From the NCBI RefSeq assembly GCF_022751215.1, contig NZ_JAICDG010000005.1, positions 558,001 to 622,000 of the forward strand: 64,000 nt of DNA, written 5' to 3'. A program made the translations under genes and the position numbers. This document shows positions 42,256 to 51,711 of the stretch, piece after piece. Numbering within the stretch: position 1 is the first letter of the stretch; every line of letters begins with the position of its first letter. The notes beneath the pieces were generated by a model. That model was not told the origin of the DNA. It did not search any database and saw only the letters and a list, made by a program, of their open reading frames with translations. This DNA is from Actinomadura terrae (GTDB lineage: Bacteria > Actinomycetota > Actinomycetes > Streptosporangiales > Streptosporangiaceae).

Positions 42256-43520
42256 TTCTGCCCGGTCCCGTCCGGGTCGATCGGGTAGTGGCGGGGCTCG
42301 CCACCGGCCGCCGGGGCGAGGACGAGCACGCCGGGGCAGGCGTGGGACGGGCGCAGGCCGACGCGGTACCGCCCGGGCGCGAGGCCGGGCAGCCTGACCG
42401 GGACGTCCGCGCCGTCCACCTTCACGGCGAACAGCTTCGGGCCCTCGGCGGGGACCTCGACCAGCACCGCGTAGCCGTCCTGGACGGCGAACTCCGCCGC
42501 CGGGTCGAGCGGCACCTCCCGGACCTCCAGCAGCCCGTGCCGGAGCCGGTGCAGCGGCAGGACGACGGACGGGTGCTCCGGCCCCGCCACCTCCATCCCC
42601 CCGGCCGCGATCCGCAGCGCGCCCCGGACGGCGGCGGCCGGGCCGAGCACCAGGGGCGGCTCCGGCGGCGCGAACTCGTCCATGATGACCCGACTGACCA
42701 GGGGGAACACGCCGAACTTGCCCGCGACCGCGATGGTGGCGGGCGGCGCCGAGTCGGCCAGGACGCGGGACACGACGCTCTTCAGCGCCGTCGCGGTGGC
42801 GGCGAAGGCCGAGATGAGCTTCCCTGCGGTGACGTCGATGTCACCGACGCGGTAGACGGGTGCGTCCCGGTAGCGGGGGTGGCTCCACGCGCGCGGCAGC
42901 ACGACGGCGGCGCGGCGCCCGTGCCGCGCCCGCGCCCCCTCGAACATCTCCGCGAACCCGGCCGTGGGGCCGACGGTGGTCGCCGACGAGGGAGCGGGGC
43001 CGGGGGTCGAGGGCAGGTCGGCCGCCGACGCGGCGACGGCGGTATCGAATGCCCGCCCGCCGCCCTCGGCGACCGCGACCGACGTGACCCGTACCGTGCC
43101 GTCGGCGGCGGAGCAGAGCGCGGCGCCGGTCGTCCGCGCGCCCAGGTCGCAGACCAGCACCGACCCCTCGGCGGGACGGCCCGCCCGGGCCAGCGCGTCG
43201 GCGGCGACGCAGGCGGCCTGGCTGACCCAGCCGACATCGGGCCAGCCCAGCTCCTCCAGCAGAGTCCAGCGCAGCCGCTCGTAGGCGCGGATGCCGTGCG
43301 GCGTCCCGTCCAGCCACGACTCGGGGACCGTGACCGTCGTCCTGGAGATCGTGCCCGGGGCCCGCTTGCGGCCCGACTCCAGCAGCTTGGACAGGAACAC
43401 CGCGAGGTCGCCGCGCGGCGTCGGGCGCGACTCGACGACGGGCACGCCGCTCGGCTGGGACAGGGCGATCCGCGTCGTCGCCGTCCCGACGTCCAGCGCC
43501 ACCGCCACCGGGCCGGTCAT
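42252..43520 (-). CDS. Hsp70/actin-like ATPase
   Basis: A 422-residue protein with the actin/Hsp70 ATPase fold: phosphate-1 VALDVGTATTRIAL at residues 6-20, phosphate-2 VLVCDLGARTTGAAL near 120, and the adenosine motif TIAVAGKFGVFPLV near 265. A terminal beta-rich region (about 340-422) replaces the Hsp70 peptide-binding domain. Hsp70-like ATPases of this compact type recur in actinobacterial GTPase/AAA operons. Overlaps its neighbours by ATGA on both sides. Probable ATP-dependent switch; client unknown. Confidence 0.82.
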   Translation of the reverse strand: MTGPVAVALDVGTATTRIALSQPSGVPVVESRPTPRGDLAVFLSKLLESGRKRAPGTISRTTVTVPESWLDGTPHGIRAYERLRWTLLEELGWPDVGWVSQAACVAADALARAGRPAEGSVLVCDLGARTTGAALCSAADGTVRVTSVAVAEGGGRAFDTAVAASAADLPSTPGPAPSSATTVGPTAGFAEMFEGARARHGRRAAVVLPRAWSHPRYRDAPVYRVGDIDVTAGKLISAFAATATALKSVVSRVLADSAPPATIAVAGKFGVFPLVSRVIMDEFAPPEPPLVLGPAAAVRGALRIAAGGMEVAGPEHPSVVLPLHRLRHGLLEVREVPLDPAAEFAVQDGYAVLVEVPAEGPKLFAVKVDGADVPVRLPGLAPGRYRVGLRPSHACPGVLVLAPAAGGEPRHYPIDPDGTGQK

Positions 43521-46219
43521 CCGTCACCCGACTTGCCGATCCAGGGGATGCGGCGCCCGTTGCGGCCGTGCTTGGCGATCCGATCGACGGTGGTCTTGTT
43601 GGCCTCCAACCGGGTACGGCACTCGTTGGACATCTCCCAGGCCGCGGCGTGGTTGGCGGCCGTCTCCAGCATCCGCAGCTGGTGGGCGACCTCCTGGGTG
43701 ACATGGTCGGCGACGGCGGTGGTGAACTCGCCGGCGACGTAGGGCCCGAGCGCGCCCTGGGCGATCGCCTCGACCAGCATGAGCGCGCGCTCGTCGGCCT
43801 GCTGGTGGTTGTAGCGGTTGACGTACCTCGTCCAGACCCGCTGCACCACCCCGTTCGCCACGATGCCGTCGAGCTTGCCTCCCGCGTCGCGCACGGCCCT
43901 GATCCCCTGCGCGGCGTTCTCCACGCTGCTCGCGAGGTCGCGCATGCAGCGGACGTAGTAGTCGGCGAGCTCGTCCAGGTCGGCGTTGGGGGCGAGAGGT
44001 CCAAGGTCCGCCGGGGTGGGCGCGCCCAGCGATGGCGGCGGGCCCTGCGTGGGCGTGCCGTCCGCCGCGTAGCCTCCCGCGCTGTAGCCGTCGGAAGCGG
44101 CGCCGGACGCGGGGGCGGACGCGGCGGCGGGCACGTGCTCGAACTTGCGCTGGTTCTCCAGGAGCAGCCTGCGCAGCTCGACGAACGCGGGCCGGCCCGC
44201 CAGGGCGGCATCGGCCGGATCGGGGTCCAGGACCGACCTGAGCTTGGTCCAGTCCAGCGTCTCGTCCTCGACGATGACGGCCCTGACCAGGTTGATCACT
44301 ATGTCCGCGCGCTCGGGGTCGCCGGCCCAGGGGCGCTGGGCGCGCAGCGCGGAGACCAGTTCCCGGACGAACGTCGTCGCCATGCCGCGATGGTCGCGGA
44401 CCCGCTGCCAGGCCCAGACGAAGCCGTTGTGGTACATGCCGGAGTCGTCGTGGAGCACCGCCTTCTTGAGGTGCGCGGGCGACGACCCGACCGTGAGCAG
44501 CACGGCGTCCGCCGCGCCCCATCCCCCGAGGTCCTCGGTCTCCATCTGGCCCAGCGTCGCCCTGACGATCTCGCGCGCCGCCGGGCTGAGCTCCGACTGC
44601 TCCTTCATCCAGCCGATCAGCGCGGGCATGACCGGTTCCAGGCGGCCGAGCCGCGCGGCGACCTGGACGAGGGCCGCCGCCCATTCGGGGGCGTCCTTCA
44701 TCAGGTTGCGGAAGACCTTGAGCGGGACCTCGTGCCCGGCGAGCAGGTCGTCGAACCCGGCCAGGGCGCCCCGCTTGCCCGCGCCGAGCCAGCGGACCCA
44801 CGCCCTGACCCGGTCCAGCCCGCCGGGCTCGGCCACGAGCAGCCGGGCGGCCAGCCGGCTCTCGTGGCCGAGCTCCGCCAGCAGCTCGGAGTTCGCCCAG
44901 GCCGGGGCGGCCGGGTCGACATGGTCGCGGATCAGCTCCGCGGTCTCCTTCAGCGCGGCGCGGTACCGGGCCGGCCGGCCAGTGAACCCGGGGGCCCGGA
45001 TGGCCCGCACGACCCCCGCGAGGAACGGGTCGGCGAGCCGCCGGGACTCGGCGAGCTCAAGGTATTCGGAGACGCGCTTGTCGGGCACCTCACGCCACAG
45101 CAGCGTGCCCGCCGCGTCGACCAGCGCGTCGATCACCTCCGAGCCGCCGGTCGCGGCGACCTGGTCCCAGCGCTCCCCGATCAGCTTCAGGTCGTTCGGC
45201 TCCGCGACGCGGATGAGGTAGGCGAGCACGCGGCCCTGGGCGCCGGGCGAGATCTCGTCGCGCCGGGGGCTCAGCAGCAGCCGCCGCGCCTCGTCCTGCT
45301 TCCCGTCGGTGTTCTGGTCGGCGTAGCGCAGCACCGTCTGCGGCCACTCGACGTCCGCGAGGTGTTCGAGGGCGCGGTTCGGCTCGCTGAAGTCGGCCGG
45401 GCTGCCGCCGTCCGCGAGATACCCGACGAGCCACACCAGGTCCCGGTCGCTGAGCAGCCGGTCCAGCCACTTCAGGTAGCGCCGCGCCGTCGCGGACGGG
45501 GGGGCGCCCTCGTCCTGCCCGCGCCAGCCCACCTCGTTCGCGTTGTCGCGGGCGCGGCGCAGGAACGCGAGCCGGATCTTGTTCGCGGGCCCGGTCGCCC
45601 AGGTCGCGGCCGTGAAGTCGGCCCGGTAGCCGTACGGGAGCAGCGCCGCCACCGCGTCCATGAACGCGAGCCGGTCCTGGAAGGACGCGTCGCCCGCGCC
45701 GACGATGTCGACCCGGCCGTCCAGCAGCAGCGCGGCCGTCCGCATGACCTTGTTCCGGTCGAAGCGCTCGATGTCGCGGACGAGGTCGGCGGCGGAGTAC
45801 TCGACCGGGGAGAGCGTGACGAGGTCGCCCGGCGGGCCGTCCATCGGCAGTTCGAGGCGGTTCAACTCGCGGTAGAGCGCGGCGTAGGAGACCGGCGTCC
45901 CCTGCACCTCCCGGTAGGGGACGCAGATGTACTTGGTGAACGCGACCGGGCGGCCCGACCCGTCCCGGTGCTCGGTCCAGTCCTCGATCGACATGCCGAG
46001 GTAGCGGTCGGGCGCCTCCCCCACCCAGCTCACCGTCACCCAGGGCAGCGCGCCCTCGCCGGTGCGGTGCGCGGGCGGCGTCCCGAGCCCGTACTGGCGC
46101 AGGATGCGCCCGAAGCTCACCTTGCTGAACGGCTCGCGGCTACAGTTCAGCACCCCGTAGTCGTCGCTGCTGCCGGGCCGCTTCCCCGACAGCGCCCAGC
46201 CGGCGGTCACCTGGACCAT
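43517..46219 (-). CDS. GTPase-associated protein, GAP1-like
   Basis: A 900-residue soluble protein. The first about 110 residues (VTAGWALSGKRPGSSDDYGVLNCSREPFSKVSFGRIL, then GEGALPWVTVSW, YICVPY) match what I recall of the GAP1 N-terminal type-2 domain. The middle is helical repeat-like, and the C-terminal about 220 residues are another helical domain after a Pro/Gly linker. GAP1 proteins occur beside P-loop GTPases in predicted conflict systems. Here the ATG lies 13 bases inside the preceding GTPase gene, and the stop overlaps the Hsp70-like gene. Family assignment is from memory of sequence pattern; biochemical function unknown. Confidence 0.75.
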   Translation of the reverse strand: MVQVTAGWALSGKRPGSSDDYGVLNCSREPFSKVSFGRILRQYGLGTPPAHRTGEGALPWVTVSWVGEAPDRYLGMSIEDWTEHRDGSGRPVAFTKYICVPYREVQGTPVSYAALYRELNRLELPMDGPPGDLVTLSPVEYSAADLVRDIERFDRNKVMRTAALLLDGRVDIVGAGDASFQDRLAFMDAVAALLPYGYRADFTAATWATGPANKIRLAFLRRARDNANEVGWRGQDEGAPPSATARRYLKWLDRLLSDRDLVWLVGYLADGGSPADFSEPNRALEHLADVEWPQTVLRYADQNTDGKQDEARRLLLSPRRDEISPGAQGRVLAYLIRVAEPNDLKLIGERWDQVAATGGSEVIDALVDAAGTLLWREVPDKRVSEYLELAESRRLADPFLAGVVRAIRAPGFTGRPARYRAALKETAELIRDHVDPAAPAWANSELLAELGHESRLAARLLVAEPGGLDRVRAWVRWLGAGKRGALAGFDDLLAGHEVPLKVFRNLMKDAPEWAAALVQVAARLGRLEPVMPALIGWMKEQSELSPAAREIVRATLGQMETEDLGGWGAADAVLLTVGSSPAHLKKAVLHDDSGMYHNGFVWAWQRVRDHRGMATTFVRELVSALRAQRPWAGDPERADIVINLVRAVIVEDETLDWTKLRSVLDPDPADAALAGRPAFVELRRLLLENQRKFEHVPAAASAPASGAASDGYSAGGYAADGTPTQGPPPSLGAPTPADLGPLAPNADLDELADYYVRCMRDLASSVENAAQGIRAVRDAGGKLDGIVANGVVQRVWTRYVNRYNHQQADERALMLVEAIAQGALGPYVAGEFTTAVADHVTQEVAHQLRMLETAANHAAAWEMSNECRTRLEANKTTVDRIAKHGRNGRRIPWIGKSGDG

Positions 46220-47310
46220 TGCGGCGTCTTCCCGTCGAGCCTGTTGCCGAGCCACAGCACCGGCTCCACCACGTTGATCGGCCACACCTTCCCGCGGATC
46301 TCGACGCTGCCGTCGGCGCTCTTGCTGATGTTCCAGTAGTCGTTCTCGGTGAACCGGTCGGACTCGCCCATGTAGAAGCCGACGGCGGACGTCGCGTAGT
46401 AGCGCACCCGCTCGTGGTGGAAGTACTTCTGGATGCTGCTGAGGACGAGGTCGGCGTTGCCGACCTTGGAGTCCTTGCACAGCTCGGAGAAGAAGTGCCC
46501 GGCCGAGTCCTCGCGGACGCGCGGGAGCATCTGCGGGCTGTCGTCGTAGGTGAGGTACCCGCCGACCCGCGCCCGCCGGAACACCTCCGGCGCGTCGAAC
46601 TTGGTCACGCAGACCGCGAGGTGCTGCGGCAGCTTCGCGTCCTTGGAGCCGCGGTCGCGGAACACCTGCCGCGACAGCTTCAGCAGCGTCCGCTGGAAGT
46701 AGCTGTAGGAGTCGCCCTGCCGCCGCTCGCGGGTCGGGTCGAACAGGTAGACGATCCCGTCGCAGCCCGCGAGGTGCTCGATGATGCGGTCCTCGTCGGC
46801 CTCGCCCTGCTCCTCCTCCTGCTCGTCGTCGAAGCCGAGGTTGTCGTCGCCGCCGGACGGCGCCATCGACTCGCCCGGGACGGACTTGCTCGCGTGGACG
46901 GCGCCGGGCGAGTCGAGCAGGTCGATGTTGACCTCGATCGGCACGTCCTGGAACTTCTTCCCGAACCGCCTGCCGGTCGGCTGCTGGGTCGTGCCGCGCA
47001 GCGTCCAGCTCAGCGCGTTGGAGAACTTCGTCGCGGCGGGGAACCGGCGGTGCTGGGTGAGCATGCCGGTCTGGGTGTCGAGGAAGTCGTTGGACTCCTC
47101 GTTCACGCCGAACAGCATCCAGTCGCCGGACGTGCGCAGCACCGCGACCTGGAGCGCGGCGAGGAACGTCGTCTTGCCGCTCTCCGGCGCGCCCCACAGC
47201 CCGATTCGCCGCAGCTCCCGCTGGGGCTGGACGATGTCCGGGTGCGGAGGCACCGGTTGTCCTTGCGCCGCGTTCTGCGGCGGCGGGGAGAACTGCGAAG
47301 GGGTGGTCAC
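46207..47310 (-). CDS. TRAFAC-like P-loop GTPase (double-GTPase-2-like)
   Basis: A 367-residue GTPase. Walker A WGAPESGKTTFL is at about residues 38-49, a DxPG-type switch II in NIDLLDSPGA, and VTKFD as the base-specificity motif. An acidic insertion (FDDEQEEEQGEADED) separates the middle. The likely family is DO-GTPase2, found with GAP1 proteins. The GTG at 47310 overlaps the previous stop by 4 bases and GAGGTG precedes it. Predicted nucleotide-dependent switch at the heart of the operon. G-domain residues read directly; the partner relationship is inferred from overlap and family association. Confidence 0.82.
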   Translation of the reverse strand: MTTPSQFSPPPQNAAQGQPVPPHPDIVQPQRELRRIGLWGAPESGKTTFLAALQVAVLRTSGDWMLFGVNEESNDFLDTQTGMLTQHRRFPAATKFSNALSWTLRGTTQQPTGRRFGKKFQDVPIEVNIDLLDSPGAVHASKSVPGESMAPSGGDDNLGFDDEQEEEQGEADEDRIIEHLAGCDGIVYLFDPTRERRQGDSYSYFQRTLLKLSRQVFRDRGSKDAKLPQHLAVCVTKFDAPEVFRRARVGGYLTYDDSPQMLPRVREDSAGHFFSELCKDSKVGNADLVLSSIQKYFHHERVRYYATSAVGFYMGESDRFTENDYWNISKSADGSVEIRGKVWPINVVEPVLWLGNRLDGKTPQWSR

Positions 47311-49124
47311 CGGGCACCTCGTTCCAGATCGGCCAGGGGAAGGTTGAGTGTCTGCGGCGCGGACGGGAGCAGGCCGAGCCCCACCCCGAGCCGCCGCGCG
47401 TCGATGTCGTCGAGATCGTGGACGCCCGCGGCGCCGAGGGCGTCCCAGACGGGATGGTCGCGGGCGCCGTCCCCGTGCAGGACGGCCGCGCAGGCGACGC
47501 CCGCGCGGGTGAGGGCGGCGTGCGCCGACGGCCAGCTCCGCTCGAACTGGCAGGGCAGGACGTCGTCGAACTCGCCCTGGATGGGCGGGTGCGGGGGCCG
47601 CCCGCCGACCGTCAGCAGGATCGTCCGCGCCGCCGGACGCCCGGCCGCGCCGTACCCGACGAGGCGCTCGGCGACCTCGTGCAGGGCGTCCTCGACCGGG
47701 GCCGCCTCGGGGTACTCGACCGGGCTCGGACGCAGCCGGGCCAGCGCCGCGACGGCGGTCGCGGGCGTGTCGAGCCAGCCGCCGAGGACGGGCCTGCGCT
47801 TCTCCTTGCCGCGCCCGTAGGCGTGGTCCTGGTAGCCGAGCACCGCCACGCGGACGAGGCCGGTGCCGGGGTAGGTCGCGTCCACGGCGGACACCAGCTC
47901 GCGCAGCAGGCCCAGCCTGCGCTGGACCAGCTCGTCCACGCCGCCGAGCTCGACCGCGCAGACCAGGTCGACGCGCTCGGTGAGGATCTCCAGCCGGTCG
48001 GGCAGGCCGTCCAGCAGCTCGGGCAGCGACTCGGCCACCGGCGCCAGCTCGGCGGGCTCGGTGATCCGCACCCGGCCGGGCCCGTCCAGCACGACCTTGA
48101 CGTCGGCGGGCAGCGGCGCCGCGCCCGCCGCCAGCAGCGTCCAGTGCTCGGCGCTCGCGGCGACGGCGGCGAGGACGGTCGTCTCGGCGGCGCCGGGCGG
48201 GCTCTCCAGCCGGAACGCGCGGGTCGCCCCGGCGGGCGTCCCGGCGGGGAACAGCGGGATCAGCCGGGGGCCGACGCGGCGCGTGCCCGGCTCGACCCCG
48301 GCCGCGAGCAGCCCCACGTCGTGCCGGGTGGGCAGCGTGGCGATCAGCGGGCCGAGCAGGTCGCGGGCGCTCGACTCCCCGGCGGGCACGACCTCGGCGT
48401 TCGGGTGCCGCTTGCGCAGGAACCGCACGGCCCGGTCGGGGACCGGCCAGCCGATCTCCCGGTAGGCGAGCACGATGTCGTCGCCGGGTTCGTCGAGCCG
48501 CTGCGGCAGGCCGTCGCGCAGCGCCCGCCACAGCGTGTCGCGGTCGAGGTCGGCGAGCCCGCCCGCGAGCTGGAAGCGCCGCTCGCCCGGGTCGCGGGAC
48601 AGGAACGGCAGCAGCGTCTCCCACGGCGTGACCTCGGGGGTGTCGTACCCGCGCGGGATCATCAGCTCGTCCAGCACGACGCGGGTCACGGTCAGCCCGT
48701 GCTCGGCACCGATCTCGGCGACGACCAGGCCGCGGCCCTGCCCCATCCGGTGCAGCGCGTTCGCGAGCACGGAGTGCAGCGCGGCGTCGGGCATCGGCGG
48801 CACGTCCACCGCCTGCCTGGCCCGCACCCACTCCTGCGGGGTCGGCCTGCCGCCCCGCACGAACAGGTCGTCGGTGAGACCCGCGCGGACGACGGCCAGC
48901 AGGTCGCGCTCGCGCCGCGCGGTCGCGAGCCGCTCCTCGAACTCGCGCGCGAACTGCGGGTCGGGGACGCCGAACCGCCACTCGCCGTGCAGCGGCCACC
49001 GGCACTCCGAGCAGCGCGCCTCCTCGACCTTGATCGGGCATCCGCACACCGGGCATCCCGGGCGTGCGCGCACCATGGCGCCGGTGCCCGCGCCCGCGCC
49101 GGCGGGCTGCTCACCGGTCGACAT
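47307..49124 (-). CDS. Zinc-ribbon protein with vWA-like C-terminal region
   Basis: A 605-residue protein. A CPVCGCP...CSECRWP zinc ribbon lies at residues 24-44 and long regions of mixed alpha/beta follow. Near residues 390-460 RVDLVCAVELGGVDELVQRR...VRVAVLGYQDHAYG resembles a Rossmann-type vWA core without a clear DxSxS MIDAS. No enzyme motif. Starts at ATG 49124, 14 bases inside the AAA+ gene, and its stop overlaps the GTPase start. Probable assembly or sensor subunit; low certainty beyond the zinc ribbon. Confidence 0.72.
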   Translation of the reverse strand: MSTGEQPAGAGAGTGAMVRARPGCPVCGCPIKVEEARCSECRWPLHGEWRFGVPDPQFAREFEERLATARRERDLLAVVRAGLTDDLFVRGGRPTPQEWVRARQAVDVPPMPDAALHSVLANALHRMGQGRGLVVAEIGAEHGLTVTRVVLDELMIPRGYDTPEVTPWETLLPFLSRDPGERRFQLAGGLADLDRDTLWRALRDGLPQRLDEPGDDIVLAYREIGWPVPDRAVRFLRKRHPNAEVVPAGESSARDLLGPLIATLPTRHDVGLLAAGVEPGTRRVGPRLIPLFPAGTPAGATRAFRLESPPGAAETTVLAAVAASAEHWTLLAAGAAPLPADVKVVLDGPGRVRITEPAELAPVAESLPELLDGLPDRLEILTERVDLVCAVELGGVDELVQRRLGLLRELVSAVDATYPGTGLVRVAVLGYQDHAYGRGKEKRRPVLGGWLDTPATAVAALARLRPSPVEYPEAAPVEDALHEVAERLVGYGAAGRPAARTILLTVGGRPPHPPIQGEFDDVLPCQFERSWPSAHAALTRAGVACAAVLHGDGARDHPVWDALGAAGVHDLDDIDARRLGVGLGLLPSAPQTLNLPLADLERGAR

Positions 49125-51711
49125 CGGCCACCTCCGCGGAGAGCGGCCCGGCGGACGGCGGCTCGGGCACGTCCTCGGGCAGGAAGGTGTCGACGTCGGC
49201 GTCGGGCGCGTCGGCCGTGCGGGCGGCGAGCCGCACCTCCATCGCGCGCAGCAGCTGCTCCCGGACGGTGCGCGCGTTGCCGAAGTCGTTCGGATTCGCC
49301 CGGCGCTCGGCGGCCAGCCACGCGAGCGCGCGGACGCGCGTCGCCTCCGGGACGCCGTAGCCCTCGGCCCCGGCCATCTTCACCAGAATCCGCACCAGTT
49401 CCTCGGGCGTGTAGTCGGGGAACTCCACCCGCACCGTGAACCGTGACCGCAGGCCCGTGTTGGCGGCGAGGAACGTCCGCATCTCGTCCGGGTACCCGGC
49501 GGCGATCACGGTGAGCCGGCCGCGCAGGTTCTCCATCTCCTGGGTGATCGTGTCGAGCGCCTCCCGTCCGAAGTCGCGGCCGTCGTCGCCCCTGGCCAGC
49601 GCGTACGCCTCGTCGATGAACAGCACCCCGTCCATCGCCTCGCGGACCTTCTCGCGGGTGCGCGGCGCGGTGTGCCCGATGTACTCGCCGACGAGGTCGG
49701 CGCGGCCGGTGTCGACGACGTGCCCGCTGGTGAGCAGCCCGAGGTCGCGGAAGATCCGGCCGATGATGCGGGCGACGGTCGTCTTGCCGGTGCCGGGCGG
49801 GCCGAGGAACAGCAGGTGCGGCGCGACGACCTCGCCCCTGCCGCGCCGCTGCTTCAGCCTGACCTGCGCGACCAGGTCGCGGATCGCCTTCTTCACCGGG
49901 TCGAGGCCGATCATCTGGTCCAGCTCGCCGAGCAGGACGGGCAGCTCCGGCACCGCCGTGCGCAGGTGCACCCGCAGCCGCTCGGGCAGGTCGCCGGGCT
50001 CCAGCGGACGGTCGACGTCCGCGCGCGTCCGCAGCACCCACCGGCGCTTCACGTCGTCGGCGAGGTCGCGCATCGCGCCCGCGTTGCCGAACCCGGGGCC
50101 GCGCGTGCGGTGCATGCCCGCGACGACGCGGCGCAGGTCGTCCTCGGTCTCCCGGGACCAGGTGAGGCCCTGCTCGCCGAGCCGCGCGAGTGCGATGCCC
50201 GCGAGCGTGTCGGCGTCGTAGTCGGGGAACGCGATGACGTTCGCCTCGGGGAAGCGGCGGCGCAGCCCGGGGTTGGCGTCCAGGAAGTCCTTCATCCGGT
50301 CGGGGTAGCCCGCCGCGATCACGACGAGCCGGCCCCGGTCGTTCTCCATCCGGGTCAGCAGCACGCCGATCGCGTCGCTCCCGAACCCGTCGGCCTGGTC
50401 GGCGAGCATGTACGCCTCGTCGATGAACAGCACGCCGTCGAGCGCGCTGTCGATCACCGCCTGCGTCTTCTGCGCGGTCTCCCCCACGTACTGCCCGATC
50501 AGCGTGGACGCCGTCGCCTCCACCAGGTGCCCGCGCCGCAGCACGCCCAGCTCCCGGTACATCTCGCCGACGAGCCGCGCCACCGTCGTCTTGCCCGTGC
50601 CCGGGTTGCCGGTGAACACCAGGTGGTGCGCGGCGGGCTCGGCGGTGCCGCGGCCCTCCGCGCGCATCCGGTTCTCGGCCTCGATGAGCAGCCGCATGCC
50701 CTGGAGGTGGTCCTTGACCGCGTCCAGCCCGGCCAGCCGGTCGAGCCGCTGCCACACGTCCTCGTGGCCGGACGCGGCGGTGGTCACCCAGCCCCGCTCG
50801 CGCAGCACCGCGCCGTCCAGCGGGACGTCCTCGGCGGCGAGGCCGCGCAGCCGCTGCTCCCACGTCCGCGCGGGCTCGGCCGTCGCCGCCATCGCGCGGA
50901 CGGCCTGCGCCAGCCCCGTCCAGTCGCCGATCCTCAGCCGCGGCCGCCCAGTCAGCCGCTGGACGTGCACGAGCCGCGCCAGCTCGGCCTCGTCGGGCTC
51001 GCCGACCCGGCCCGGACCGCCGCCGCGCTCGGCGAGCCGCCGCGCCCACTCCTCCAGCGTCGGGAAGCCGCGCACGTCCCGGACGAAGTCGCGGACGTCG
51101 GCGAGCGACGCCTTCCGCGACACCAGCACGCACTTGTTGCGGGCGCTGCCCCGGTAGGCGACCCACTCGGCGAACACGGTCGCGAGCGCGCGTCCGGCGA
51201 CGGTGTGGCTCAGCACCTCTTCGGCGTGCAGCACGACGACCGCCGCGCGCATCGCGTCCTGCCGCATGAGGTGGTCGAGCGTCATCACCGCGTGCGCGTC
51301 GGACATGCCGGAGTTCGCGGCGGCGGGCTCCTCCGGGGCGGGCTCGGGCGCCCGCGTCACCACCCGGTCGCCCAGCGGGCCGCTGAAACCGGGCCGCATG
51401 CGCCGGGGCCCGCTCGCCGCCTGCCGCGCCGCCGCCGTCTCCGGACGGACGAGCCGCCGCGACTCCACGTCCCGGAAATAGACCTTGCGGTGCAGCGAGT
51501 AGAAGACGATCGCCTCGTAACCGGCGGCGTGCAGCGCCTCCCACAGCGCGGTCTCGATCCCGAACGTGCGGTACGCGCTGTCGACGAACGCGTCGTCGGC
51601 GCCGGACCCGTGCACGATCATCACCGGGTCGCCCTCGACCGCCGCGCGGCGCAGGCTCAGCAGGCGCCCCGCCGCCGGGCTCGAAGACCGCTCCACGCCC
51701 CCCGCCCTCAA
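49111..51711 (-). CDS. Double AAA+ ATPase of the CbxX/CfxQ family
   Basis: An 866-residue ATPase. The N-terminal about 310 residues form a partner domain, with a possible degenerate NTPase fold (AVVVLHAEEVLSHT). They are followed by two tandem CbxX/CfxQ-type AAA modules: GNPGTGKTT with LFIDEAYML, and GPPGTGKTT with LFIDEAYALA. Both have pore-type and sensor arginine regions (GLRRRF, GLRSRF). These modules assemble hexamers that remodel proteins; relatives include EccA of ESX secretion and rubisco activases. The start overlaps the upstream stop as TTGA at 51711; GTG at 51696 or ATG at 51621 are alternatives. Confidence 0.9.
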   Translation of the reverse strand: MRAGGVERSSSPAAGRLLSLRRAAVEGDPVMIVHGSGADDAFVDSAYRTFGIETALWEALHAAGYEAIVFYSLHRKVYFRDVESRRLVRPETAAARQAASGPRRMRPGFSGPLGDRVVTRAPEPAPEEPAAANSGMSDAHAVMTLDHLMRQDAMRAAVVVLHAEEVLSHTVAGRALATVFAEWVAYRGSARNKCVLVSRKASLADVRDFVRDVRGFPTLEEWARRLAERGGGPGRVGEPDEAELARLVHVQRLTGRPRLRIGDWTGLAQAVRAMAATAEPARTWEQRLRGLAAEDVPLDGAVLRERGWVTTAASGHEDVWQRLDRLAGLDAVKDHLQGMRLLIEAENRMRAEGRGTAEPAAHHLVFTGNPGTGKTTVARLVGEMYRELGVLRRGHLVEATASTLIGQYVGETAQKTQAVIDSALDGVLFIDEAYMLADQADGFGSDAIGVLLTRMENDRGRLVVIAAGYPDRMKDFLDANPGLRRRFPEANVIAFPDYDADTLAGIALARLGEQGLTWSRETEDDLRRVVAGMHRTRGPGFGNAGAMRDLADDVKRRWVLRTRADVDRPLEPGDLPERLRVHLRTAVPELPVLLGELDQMIGLDPVKKAIRDLVAQVRLKQRRGRGEVVAPHLLFLGPPGTGKTTVARIIGRIFRDLGLLTSGHVVDTGRADLVGEYIGHTAPRTREKVREAMDGVLFIDEAYALARGDDGRDFGREALDTITQEMENLRGRLTVIAAGYPDEMRTFLAANTGLRSRFTVRVEFPDYTPEELVRILVKMAGAEGYGVPEATRVRALAWLAAERRANPNDFGNARTVREQLLRAMEVRLAARTADAPDADVDTFLPEDVPEPPSAGPLSAEVADVDR

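Noticed and set aside
43568..46339. Long plus-strand frame opposite the GAP1-like gene
   Set aside because: Composition is the usual Arg/Val/Gly shadow of a high-GC coding strand.
46207..49056. 949-residue minus-strand frame containing the GTPase
   Set aside because: Its first about 580 residues are Arg/Ala shadow sequence over the zinc-ribbon gene. The GTPase has its own GTG at 47310 with a ribosome site and a stop/start overlap.
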